Shown: positions 43,551 through 54,700 of the stretch, piece after piece | Numbering within the stretch: position 1 is the first letter of the stretch | How the letters are laid out: each line of letters starts with the position of its first letter | Assembly: GCA_017301975.1 (NCBI GenBank) | Contig: JAFLEI010000038.1 | Coordinates: forward strand, 1 to 64,000 | Direction: 5' to 3' | Source: Verrucomicrobiota bacterium | GTDB lineage: Bacteria > Verrucomicrobiota > Verrucomicrobiia > Verrucomicrobiales > Verrucomicrobiaceae | DNA length: 64,000 nt | Program-made: the position numbers and the translations under genes | The notes under the pieces: generated by a model | Told to the model about the DNA's origin: nothing | Seen by the model: the letters and a program-made list of their open reading frames with translations, nothing else | Databases searched by the model: none

Positions 43551-43913
43551 TCACAGCAGGCGAATCGTCAGCGGGAAGCGGTAAATCTTTCCCTCCGAGG
43601 CCTTCACGATCCCGATGATCGTCAGCACGATCGTGGCGATGCCCACGGCAAAAAGCAGCGGAATACCGATGAGAATGAAACAGAGCAAAAAGGACAAAAA
43701 GCCATACAGCAGGTAGCTGAGCTGAAAGTTCAACAATTCACGTCCCTGCCGGTCGAGATAGCTGCTTTGGTCTTTTTTGACCAGCCAGACAATGAGCGGC
43801 CCCAGAATGGGGAAACCCACCAGGCAGAGCACATGCATGACAATGCCCAGAGTTTTTTCATCCTGCGTGACCGGATAAAGCGGCAGCGTGGGAGGGGGAG
43901 GAAGAGTTTCCAT
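43551..43913 (-). CDS. DUF4870-family membrane protein
   Basis: A 120-residue Tic20-like DUF4870 protein. A Pro-rich N-terminus (METLPPPPTLPLYP) precedes the typical first helix (GIVMHVLCLVGFPILGPLIV). The conserved loop WLVKKDQSSYLDRQGRELLN comes next, and then two more helices (YLLYGFLSFLLCFILIGI, FAVGIATIVLTIIGIV). Family function is unknown. It lies 65 bases upstream of the small helical gene on the same strand. Confidence 0.92.
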   Translation of the reverse strand: METLPPPPTLPLYPVTQDEKTLGIVMHVLCLVGFPILGPLIVWLVKKDQSSYLDRQGRELLNFQLSYLLYGFLSFLLCFILIGIPLLFAVGIATIVLTIIGIVKASEGKIYRFPLTIRLL

Positions 43914-44013
43914 GGCGATGTCATGTTACCCCAAAACGACCCACGGCCCAAATACAAACGCGGGGCCAGTTTCCCAGCCCCGCGCTGCATAAACGGTCTC
44001 AAATCAGGTTCGA

Positions 44014-45558
44014 TCAGCCGATCTTCGGCAGTTCGAAGCCTGCCGCATACTCGTCCTCGGCCAGCTTGTTGGCCTCAGCGGCGAACTCACCGGTGAACTT
44101 CTCGGTCACAGGGTCGAAATCGAGCCATGGACCAGCGGTGATCTGTTCGGCCTTGAGGTCGATCTTGTTGGCTTCGAGGTTGGCCACGAAGTCCGCGAGG
44201 GTTTCCTGACCGGCCTTGTCGTTCGCCAGGCGCTCCTGGATCTCCGCGACACTGAGCTTCTTGCCCAGACGGTAGGAGACGTTCGAAAGCTCCGCCAGCA
44301 CAGCGGCCTGATACCCGTTGGAAACATGCAGGTTCGGATTGGTGATCTTCCCGGCACGCACGGAATCGATGAAATTCTTCATGTGGTCGGCGCCGTCATC
44401 GAAATTGTCGAACTTCTGGATCGCCTGGCCATCGTTGTCGTAGGCCTTGGCTTCAGCCACGAAACCGCCTTCGCAATGGATCACGTTGCCAATGCGGGGA
44501 GCCGCGGTCTTGCCGTTGATGCGGAAGACAGGCTCATAGCCCTTCGTCCAGTTCATGTCTTTCATGGGCAGGCCGCGGTTGTCAAACAGCAGCGGTGCGC
44601 CTTCGGCCCACTGGTAGAAGGCCATCTGGTTGTTGGCGGTCTGGCCGTCATCATCATAGCCCCAGCGGCCGCCGAAGCTCATCACGCGCTTCGGAGCATC
44701 AGGATTGCCGAGCGCCCAGCGGGCGACATCGAGCTGATGGGGCCCTTGGTTGCCGATGTCGCCATTGCCGTAAGCCCACTGCCAGTGCCAGTCATAGTGC
44801 ATCTGCTCGCGCTGCACAGGCATCACAGAACGTGGGGCGGACCACAGGGTGTAGTCGAGGTCCACGATCTGCGGCTTGCCGCCGGTGTCACGGAAGGTGG
44901 CGGCGATGCGGCCATTCGCGTCAGGCTTCACCGGCTCGGCGACTTTGCCGATGCTCTTGCGCGCCTTGTAGTTGATGCCGCGGGAAAGCTGCACTTTGCC
45001 GATGTTGCCAGCCTTCACCCAGTCCATGGCGGCCTGCCAGCCGGGGGAGGAGCGGCGCTGCATGCCGTGCTGGACCACCAGGCCCTGCTTCTCGGCGACT
45101 GCGGCGGCATCCACCAGCTTGCGGCCTTCCCAAATGTTGTGGCAGACGGGCTTCTCCACATAAACGTGCTTGCCGTTCGCGATGCCGGTCATGGCGATCA
45201 GCGTGTGGCTGTGGTTCGGCGTGGCGATGGTGATGGCGTCGATTTCCTTGTCGGCGCAGCACTCACGGAAGTCCTTGTACTTCTTCACCGTGATGTTCTT
45301 CTTGGCGAGCGCCTCCACGTGTTTTTCCATCACCTTGTCATCCACATCGCAAAGAGCGACAAGACGGACGCCCTTGATCTCAAGCAGGCTCTTGATGTGG
45401 CCGGCACCACGACCATTGAAGCCGATGACCGCCACGCGGACATCGCCATTGGCACCGAGAGGGGCAGAAAAAGAAGGCAGGGCGGCAAGACCGGCGGCGC
45501 CGGCCACAGTGCCGCGAATGAAGGTGCGGCGGGTGGTTTGATTTGGATTTGTTTGCAT
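44014..45558 (-). CDS. Tat-exported Gfo/Idh/MocA oxidoreductase
   Basis: A 514-residue NAD(P)-dependent sugar oxidoreductase with a twin-arginine signal (TTRRTFIRGTVAGAAGLAAL). The Rossmann domain shows VAVIGFNGRGAGH, then CDVDD, ATPNHSH and the family motif VYVEKPVCHN. The C-terminal alpha/beta domain follows with DWHWQWAYGNGDIGNQGPHQ. Exported members of this family are greatly expanded in Planctomycetes and Verrucomicrobia and are thought to work on sugars or glycosides in the periplasm. ATG 45558 is used; a start eleven codons upstream (45591) would put extra residues before the signal. Confidence 0.94.
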   Translation of the reverse strand: MQTNPNQTTRRTFIRGTVAGAAGLAALPSFSAPLGANGDVRVAVIGFNGRGAGHIKSLLEIKGVRLVALCDVDDKVMEKHVEALAKKNITVKKYKDFRECCADKEIDAITIATPNHSHTLIAMTGIANGKHVYVEKPVCHNIWEGRKLVDAAAVAEKQGLVVQHGMQRRSSPGWQAAMDWVKAGNIGKVQLSRGINYKARKSIGKVAEPVKPDANGRIAATFRDTGGKPQIVDLDYTLWSAPRSVMPVQREQMHYDWHWQWAYGNGDIGNQGPHQLDVARWALGNPDAPKRVMSFGGRWGYDDDGQTANNQMAFYQWAEGAPLLFDNRGLPMKDMNWTKGYEPVFRINGKTAAPRIGNVIHCEGGFVAEAKAYDNDGQAIQKFDNFDDGADHMKNFIDSVRAGKITNPNLHVSNGYQAAVLAELSNVSYRLGKKLSVAEIQERLANDKAGQETLADFVANLEANKIDLKAEQITAGPWLDFDPVTEKFTGEFAAEANKLAEDEYAAGFELPKIG

Positions 45559-45706
45559 GGAATGGAGAGTTGGAATCAGACACTGCCGCACCTGGCAGGC
45601 ACGGCACAGAATTGGTGTAGCCTACCCAAAACGGCGGAGAAAAGACAACCTTTCCTTTCATCCCCCGCAGTTTGTGCCCATTTCCACACCGTTTGTGATT
45701 CAGCCA

Positions 45707-45733
45707 GCCCCCAAAAAGCGCAACATTGGGGGC
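45707..45733 (-). terminator. Possible hairpin after the giant surface-protein gene
   Basis: GCCCCCAA and TTGGGGGC form an 8-bp stem with an 11-base loop, 38 bases past the stop codon of the giant gene. There is no T-tract after the stem on the minus strand, so it may only be a stabilising hairpin. Confidence 0.35.
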
Positions 45734-45770
45734 GCTGATGTGGGTGCTTTCCAGTTTAGCCTCCTGAAAA

Positions 45771-48700
45771 TCAGGCAACGAAGCGGCGGCGGCGTGACAG
45801 AAGTCCCAGCAGGCCAAGCATGAGGAACAGCATCCGCCCCGGCTCAGGGACCACCACCAGGATGCCGTAGTTGTCAAAAAGGCTGGTATCCCAGGCAAGC
45901 CCCGTAGAGAAGCTCGTGAGGTCCTGCAATTGCAGGTTGTTCGCCGCGCTGAAGGCTCCCATCGTGGAAAGCGCGCTGTCGTCATGCGTCAGCCCCAGCG
46001 TGCTCCAGTCCATGAGGTTGAAGACGCTGCCATAGGTCACTCCGGAGAGATTGTTCAACGACACCACCACCCGCTTGTCCGTCGTGCTCGTGCTGCCGAG
46101 GGCGATCGTGTCTGCGGCGGAAATGAAGTCATGGCCGCCCGAGTGCACATCATTCCAGCTGGTGCCGGATCCCGTGTTGGCGATCCCTCCAATGCTGGCG
46201 ACATAATCAGCCGCCGTACCACCAGGATTCGCATGGAACCAGGTGGCAAAGCCACTGTCGGTCGAGTCAGCCGTCGTCAGGCCCAGTTGGATCGTTCCCG
46301 TGTCTGCCACCGTCAGTGAGGCGGTGGTCGCACTGAAGGTCAGGGTGGTGTTGCTTGTGCTTGGATTACCGTCCCCTGGGGCAAGAATGCCACCGCTGCC
46401 GATGATGGTGCTGCCTGCAATGGTGCCGGAACCCGAAAGCGTGGCTGTGCTGTTCACCGTGACTGCACTGCTGCCGATGCTGCCAGTGCCGCTCGCACCC
46501 ACTTGAAGTGTGCCGCCATTGACCGTCGTCGCGCCGGTGTAGGTGTTGGTGCCGCTGAGCACCCAGGTGCCCGTACCTTCCTTGGTCACACCCGTGGTGT
46601 TGGCGCCGCCATTGTCCACGATGGCACCGCTGATCTCGCCCGTGCCTGCCGTGGAGCCTTTCAAGGTCAGAACCTTGGACCCCACGCCCATGGCGGTCAG
46701 ATTGCTGGTAAACTTCACCACTCCCGTTCCCGACTGGTCCAAGGTGCCTCCACCTGTGGTGCCTGCCAGATTGATCACCCGGTCTGTCGTCTCTCCAGTC
46801 CCCGTGTAAACCAGCGCACCGCTGTTCGTCGTGGCGCCCAGGTCGATGGTTCCATTCGCCGCATTGCTCGGCGTGCCAAGATTGCTGCCGGCGCTCTGCG
46901 CAGGTGTCGCGACGCTGTTGATGGACGCCACACTCACGGATCCCTGCTGGATGCTTGTCTTGCCGGTGTAGGTGTTGACTGCGGTGAAGATCAAGGTGCC
47001 GGCTCCCGTTTTGACGATGGTGCCGCTGCCCACAATGACGCTGTTGATGGTCGTCGTCGTGCCCACTGCTGTGTCAAAGGTGCCGCCACCCGTTCCCACC
47101 GTGATGCCCCTTGTGCTGGCGATCACCAGAGTCGCAGTGCTCTGCAGCGTGCCACCGTCCAGGGTGAGCTGGTCAGCCACGTAGCTGGCCGGCGCAGCAC
47201 CCAGATTGTTGTCCGCCGAGATGCTCAGGATACCGCCCGTCACCGAAGTCTTGCCCGTGAAGGTGTTCGCGCCGCTCAGCACCTGCGTTCCGGAACCCAG
47301 CTTGACGAGGTTGATCGTTCCCACATAGGCCAGGGGCACCGCCGTCGTCGAATCAGCGCCCACCGCGTAGCCATCCATGATGACACCGTTGAAGGCTCCG
47401 TTTGCATCACCATTGCCAAGCGTGAGTGTGTTGCTGATGCCGGCCCCCGCAGTCGGGTTGTTGACCACGTAACCGCCCGTCGTGGAGTTCAGGCCGTTGA
47501 TCGCTTGGTTGTAGCCTCCCAGGTCCAGGGTGCCAGGCGCGAGAACCGTCGCCGACCCCCCGATGGCCACACCCGTGGCCGTGCTGTCTCCGATGAGCGT
47601 CACATCGCCTTTCCCTGCTCCGCTGGGCAGCGCATTCGTGGTGCCGAGCTTGAGGGTGCCCTCATTGATGGTCGTGGATCCGGAGTACGTGTTGTTGCCA
47701 CTCAGGATCTGCGTACCGCTGCCGATCTTGTTCAGCGCGATGTTCCCCTGGATCACCCCGCCGAAGTTGTTGAGTCCTGTGGAACCCACCCCCGCGGCCG
47801 TCGCACCCAGCGTATAAGCTGAAAGGCTGCTGCTGTTGTTGGACCCAAGAGTCAGGGTGAAGAGCGTCCCCACGGTGTTCCTGACCGTGCCAGTCCCCGC
47901 GAGTCCGTCGATGCTTTCTGTCGTCACCGTGGCACCCGTGCCCATCACGTCAAAAATGCCCCCGCTTTTGACGACTACACTCGAAGCATCACCGATCTGA
48001 TTGCCTCCTGTGCCGGTCAGGTTCGCCACAGCACCGCTGCCTACAATCAAAGCGGCGTAAGGAACCCCGTTGCTGTTGGTCGTCTCTCCCAGGGCCAAAA
48101 CGCCCGTCTTGCCCAGGTTCAGCACGCCGCCCACGATCTCGATGCTCAGGTTGCTGTTCGCCGTTGTTCCTGCCAGTGTCAGCGTCCCCAGGCCCGTCTT
48201 CTGCAGCAGTCCGGCGGCCAGGCCGGTGGCGCTGGAGACGCCGGTCATGCCCTGCGCCGTCTGGGTAAGGACCACCCCGGACCCGAGGTCGATCGCCGCA
48301 GGTCCGTTGAGGGTGATGCCATAAATCAGACCCGTGGTCGCAGTCGCACGCAGCACACCGCCATTGAGGATGATGTTCGCGGCGCCTGCCGTAGGAGCGC
48401 CCAGATTCTGCGAGGCGGCGCCGTTGCTGAATTCGACAGTGCCTGCGTTGATGATCAACGCGCCGGTGTAGGTGTTGGCACCCGCCAGCACCAGCGTTCC
48501 GGCGCCCGACTTCGTCAGCACCGTGGCCGTTCCTTTAATGACCGCCGTGAGCGTCAGCTTGTTCGTCGCGGTGCTGCCCGTGCCGCCGGTGAACACAATG
48601 ATTTCAGAGCCGGTCGCACCCAGCTGCCCTCCAGAGATGGCCGCACTGCCGAGGGTGTTGTCAAAGATCACACCGCCCGATGTCAGGGCGTTGGTGCCGT

Positions 48701-51700
48701 TGAGCGTGACATTCGTCCCCCCCGCGCTGCCGACGAGTTTCAGCGTGTTCAGGCTGGCGTTGGCGGTGGTCAATGCCACCGTCCCCGTGGTCAGGATGAA
48801 GTTGCCAGTGGTGCTGTTGGATGCCGCCGCCAGCGTGGTGTAGCTGCCTGATGCCAGTGCGGTGATCGAATTGCTGCCCGACTGCACGGCCCAGTCCAGG
48901 CCGTTGAACGTCGCGTAACCACCGATGATGCCGCCCGCGTTGTTCGCGATCGTCGAGCCGATGGTGTTGGTGCCGCCGGCTGTCGTGCTGGCAAAGTTCA
49001 AGGTGCCTCCGTTGAGTGCCGCACGAGTGATGATGGTACCGGTGGAGCCCAGATTCAAATTCAGCGCCTGCGTCACATTGTTGTTGGTCAGCGCGATGGT
49101 GTGCGCTCCTTGGTTGATGGTGAGGTTTCCAAAGCCCTGAGTCAGGGCGAAATTTTTGCCGGCTGATTCAACGATCTCCAGCGTGCCGCCGCCACCAAGA
49201 GTACCGGACGCCGCACCAAAGACCACGGGCAGCAGCGTGGCCGAGTCGCTGAAGAAGCGCTCAGATGCTGCGGCGAAATTCGCACCATCCAGCCGCAGCG
49301 CGCCACCGAGGACCTGCAGCGTGTTCGCGAAGGAGGAGTTCCCCGTATACGTGCCGTTGCTTCCCTGCAAAATAAGCATCCCGGTGCCATTCTTGCTGAA
49401 GGTTCGTGCGGCCGTCGGTGCTGTACTGCCGCTGACAGCACCGCTGAAGCTCAGCGTTCCGCCCGCCCCGACCGCAATGACCTGCGAGTCATCAGCGGAG
49501 AAGGTCAAGGTCCGGCTCAATGCGACAGAGCCGCTGCCGGGCTGGAGAATCAGCGTGCTGCTGTTCATCGTCAGTCCACCGCTGCTGCCCAGGGAGCTGT
49601 CTCCGTCGATCACCAAAGTGGTGCCGTCTCCCAGAATCGTGCCTCCTGAAAAAGTCTTGGCCACTCCGCCATTGCCCGCAGTGGAAAGGATGCTGAAAAG
49701 GCTCGCGGTGCTGCTGTTCAGCGTGATGCCATTGGTGCTGTTGCTGATGTTCCCAAGGAAGATCGCCGCATGGCTCGTCCGGATGTGCAGCACGGCGGAG
49801 GCGGCGCGTGCGTTCAAATCCAGCGTGCCTGCGTAAGTGATGGCTCCCTGGTTGGTGTTATTGGCGATGCCATCACTCGTCTGATCACCGGACACGACAA
49901 AAGCAACGGTCCCCGTCTGCGCATCGACAATGCGGTTCGCCACCACGCGGTCACCGTTGACCGCCCCGAAGGCGATGGTGTTTGCGCCGCCCACAGTCAC
50001 CGTGCCAGAACCAAACGCGGCATCAGATCCCACGCCCACATTGCTCGCGGCGCCGGCCACGGTCGTGTTCACCACTGTGCCGCCCGTGTAATTCTGTACA
50101 GCCGTCAGCGTCAGATTGCCCGGTGCCAGATCCACGCTCCGCGCACCCGTGAGCGTGTTTTTGCTGGACAACACCAGCGTGGTCGATGGCGCATTGGTTG
50201 TCACGACTGGCGCCAGCCCTCCGAAGCGGTACGTCGTGCCGTTGGGCGTCAGCGTCCCGGTGAAGTACACCGCCGCATTGGCCGGATTGAAGGCCGTGAG
50301 GCGCATGTTCGTCACATTGCCGGTGCTGAAGTCCAGATTGTCACTGCTGTTCACGTCCAGCGCAAAACCACCGTTGGAGCTCGCGGCAAGACGGCTGTTC
50401 CAAAACAGCAGCGGATTGGTTGATCCCGCCATCCCGATCGCCGCCGGGGCGCTCGCCCCATGCGTCACTGTGATCGTGCCGCTCGCACCCAGGATCGCAT
50501 TCGCATTGGCAAAATAAAGCATGCCGCCTGTGACTGTCACCGGCACCACGCCTGTGTTGTTTGTCCCCGTGAGCGACAGCGCGCCGATGCCGGTGGTCAT
50601 CGTGAATCCGCCGCCGGCACCAAACGTGAGATTGCCGCTCAGGATGGCGTCCACAGCCGCCGAACCATTCCCGATATCGAGAGTGCGCACCGCCGTGCCG
50701 AAATTGATCCCGTTCTGGAAATCAATGGTCCCTGCAGCGGCCACGTTCGCACCGCCTTGGCCGAGTTGCAGGCGCGATCCGGTCGGAACAAATCCGCCTG
50801 CGCCCCAGGTCAGCGTGACTCCGGCTCCTCCCAGGTTCACGACGCGCGTGGTGTTCGCCGTCTGGTTGCTGAATCCACCATTCCCCAGCCACTGGATCTG
50901 ATCAATCCCGGTGCCCACCGAACGGTAGATGTCGCCGCCTGCGCTGGTGACTTCGAGAATCGCACGGTTCGTGCTGGAGCCCCCGTTGAAGACAAGGTTG
51001 CCTCCTCCGGTGTTGGAAGTCGTCAGCGTCGCACCACCCACTCCCCCCGGCAGATCCGTGAGAGCGGCAACTCGCAACACACCCCGGTTGATCGTGGTGG
51101 TTCCGGTGTAGGTGTTCGCCCCAGACAGCCGAATAACACTGCTGTCCCCCGAACCGGCCAGGACAAGGCTGGTTGGCCCGCCGTTGTCACCGATGCTGAA
51201 TGCAAAGGTCTTGACCCGGGTGTCCCCGCCCACCAGCGTCAGCGTACGCGCGCCCAGCCCGACGAACTGCATCACATCCCCGGCTGTGCCGATGGTGTTG
51301 TCCTGTCCGGTGCTGCTTTGGGTGATCGTGCCACCGTTCAGCCCCAGGGTGAACACTCGGTTGATCGTGGAGTTCCCGCTGATGGTGAAGCCGCCGCCAT
51401 TGAGCGTGATGCCGCTGCTGCCCGCAATGCGGTTCACACTGTCAACGGTGATGGTGCCGCCATTGATCACGATCTGGCCGTTGATGGCGCTCGTGGTTGT
51501 GGTCAGCGTGAGAGTGCCCAGACCGGATTTCGTCAGGGCCACATTTCCCGCGATCCCGGTGCCGGAGCTGATCACGCTCGCAATGGTCAGCGCATCCGTG
51601 GATGCATCCTGCCGGATGACCAGCTCCCCACTGGTGGCCAGCGTACCGCCCGTGATGGTGGCCGTGGTACCCGTCTTGATCAGACCTCCGCTGGCGATGG

Positions 51701-54700
51701 TCAAGGTCTGCCCCGTGCCAATCGTGATGCCAAAGGCTCCGGCGATCTTGAGCGAATTGATCGACACCGTGGTCTGGGCGGTGACTGCGGCCGTGCCAAG
51801 CTGGAGGTCTTTCCCGGCCACCGATGCGCCCAGGGTGGTCCCCCCAGCCGAAATGCCCACGTTCGTGTCCGTCGTGTAGTTGATCGCGCGGACATACCCG
51901 GCACCCGTGGCATCATAGACCGCAAAATCGACGCCGCCAAAATAGAGACCCGCATTCAGGAACTGATTGGTGGTCGGCGGAGTGCTGAACACCACCTGAT
52001 TAACCGAAGCGGAGGAGCCCGTGCCTGCCACCGTAAAATTCCCCGTGGCGCCTGCCGTGCGGTTCGCCATTGTCTGGAAGGTCAGCGTCGTGCTCTGGGC
52101 TGCCGTGCGCTGGGAGAGGATCACCCCGTCGCCCACGCTGAAGGTCAGACTCGAGAGTGCCTGGCTCAGCGCTCCTGTCGCGCCCGTGCTGTCAAAACGG
52201 AAGATGCCATTGCCGGCGATGATCAGCGCTGAAGACGAGCTCAAAGAACCGGTCTGTTTGTTGAGCTGCAGAGTGCCACCGCTGACGGTGGTGGCCCCGG
52301 TGTAGGTGCTGGCACCCGTCAGTGTCAAAGTGCCGGTGCCGATCTTTGTCAGGCCGCCATTGCTCAAGCCGCTGGTGCCCGTGTTGCTGTTGGCCAGCCC
52401 CGTCGCAAAAGTGACGTTCTGACCGTTCGTGTCAATGGTGCCGCCGCTTGCAAGGGTGAGGCGGTTGGAAAGATCCGTTGTGATCCCCAAGTAGCGCAGG
52501 ATGCCTCCGTCAAGAATCAGGCTGCCTGCCGCAGTCGTCGGACTGCCAAGCTGATTGCTGTTCGAAACGACCAATGTGCCGCCAGCCAGGGTTGTCGTTC
52601 CCGTGTAGTTTTGTGCCGCCGTGAATTCCACCGTGCTGTTGCCGCCATAGATTCCCAGACCGCTGCCATAGGAGCCGTTGTCACCGATGATGACGTTGTT
52701 CCCGCCCGTGACCACGTTGGCCGTGGCGATCTGCAGGTAGCCGCCGCTGCCTCCCAGCGTGGCCGTGGAGACCGCGTTCCACGGGGCACCTCCCCCGAAG
52801 CGATACGTGTTGGCCGATCCTGCAGCCAGCGAGGAACCGCTGAAGATGCGCGCCCCAACAGCTCCGAGATACATGTCACTGCCGGAAACACCTTTCGTGC
52901 CGGTGTTGTTGAAGTTGAAGGCGTAAACCCCGTGCGAGATGGATTCCACCACGTCCTCCGCATTATCCGCCAGCGCATTGCTCGTCACCAGGCCGCCGGT
53001 GATCTTCAAATAGAAGTTCACTCCATGGCTCGTGGTCTGGTCATCAAAGATGCCCCCCGTCTGCAGCACCACGGTGTTCAGCACCCCTGTGGCACGCAGC
53101 ACCCCGCCGGTGATGTTGATGGTCGGACGCGTCGCATCAATCGTCAGGTCCGTGCCTGCCGCCGTGTTGGTCTGCGTGCCGGTCCAGTTCGACAGATCCC
53201 CCGACAGAATCAATGTGCCCGCACCGCTCTTCACGAGGTTGATGTTGTTTTGAAAAACCACCGACCCTATGCCATCCCAGCCGATGAGGCCGGCATAAGT
53301 GTCCGTCAAGCCCGCCCCGATGTTCAGAGTCAGCGTCGAGTTGTTTGCCGGAGTACCCGCGCTGGTGCCGCCAGCCGCACCACCCACGACGCTGTTCAGC
53401 GTGCCGGTGCCGCTGGTGGCCAAGATGGAAGTGGCGTTGATCTGATTCAGCGTCTGGGAGAGCTGTGATCCCGCTGTCGTGGTTCCGTCGGCATTGCCGC
53501 CGAGGACAAGCTTGCCGCTGGTCGTACCAGTGCCCAAGGTCACACCGCCACCATTAGGATTCAGACGGTTGTCGCCACCCGCCAGCCAGAGAGTACCATT
53601 CTGCACCGCCACCGCACCGGTGTTGGTGTTCTGCCCCGAAAGTCTCCACGTGCCGCCACCGCTTTGGGTGATCTTGGTATAACCGCCCGCCAGAGGCAGG
53701 AATGAGCCGCCTGCCGCATCGGAGATGACACCGCTGATGCTGTTGCCGGTCGTGCTGCTGGCCAGGGCGAGGGTGTCGAACTGGGCGGTCGTAAATCCAC
53801 TCATCCCGTTGGTCACATTGCCCACGATGCTGATGTTCACGGTCGTTGAGCTCAGCGTCGTGGTCTGGCCTGTTCCTGGAGAAAGCGCGAGACCTGCCAG
53901 CTCCACGGAATAGCCATTGGCACTCGTGAAGTTCAGAGTCCGCGCACCCGCCGTTAACTGCGTCAATGCACCAAACCGCACCACACTGCCGGTCGTCGTT
54001 CCGCCGTTGTTGCCCACCTCAATGGTGCTGGTGGCAGTCAGAACAAGGGCGTTCGCAGTGCGGTCGATCGCTCCTGCCGTATCGTCAAGATAAGACAACG
54101 TGCCGCCCCCAAGAGTGATGGCCGTGGCTGATGCCAGCGCGGTCCCGCCACTGAATTGAAGCGTGCCTGCTGAGATCGTGGTCGCACCGGAATACGTGTT
54201 CGTACCGGAAAGCACCCACTTGCCCGCTCCGGATTTGGTGAGCGACAGCACGCTTCCTGCATTGTCCGCGAGGTTGCCCGACATCTGGTTGTCAGCACCG
54301 GTGAAGGTGCCAGCCAGCGTCAGCAGGGTATTTCCGGTGATGCTGTTCGTGTTGCTTCCTTTGAAGACCAGAGCGCCCGTGCCGTTGCTGTTGATGGTGA
54401 CCGCCCCGCCTGCGCTCAGCAGTGAGATTCCACGGCTGGTCATGCTGCCACTGCCGCTTCCTGTATAGGTGAGGGTCGCGGCGATGGCAGCGTTGTCGAA
54501 GACAATCGTGCCCGTGCCATTGCTGCCAGATCCGCTGTTCGACAGAGAAGCGAGGGTAAGTGTTCCTCCATTGATGGAAAGTGTTCCTGTATAAGTGTTG
54601 GCCGTGCTCGAAAGTGTCGTGGCTCCGGTTCCCAGTTTCGCGAGACCAAAGCCACCGCCTGCATCATCAATGATCCCGCTCAGCGTCATCAGAGTACCTG

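Noticed and set aside
46503..47822. Long plus-strand frames across the giant protein (for example 46503-47822, 50460-52232, 55902-57533, 57918-59594)
   Set aside because: They are antisense to the beta-repeat frame, with Val/Pro/Ala- or Arg/Gly-rich composition produced by the complement of the Gly/Thr/Ser repeats. They lack domains or start signals.
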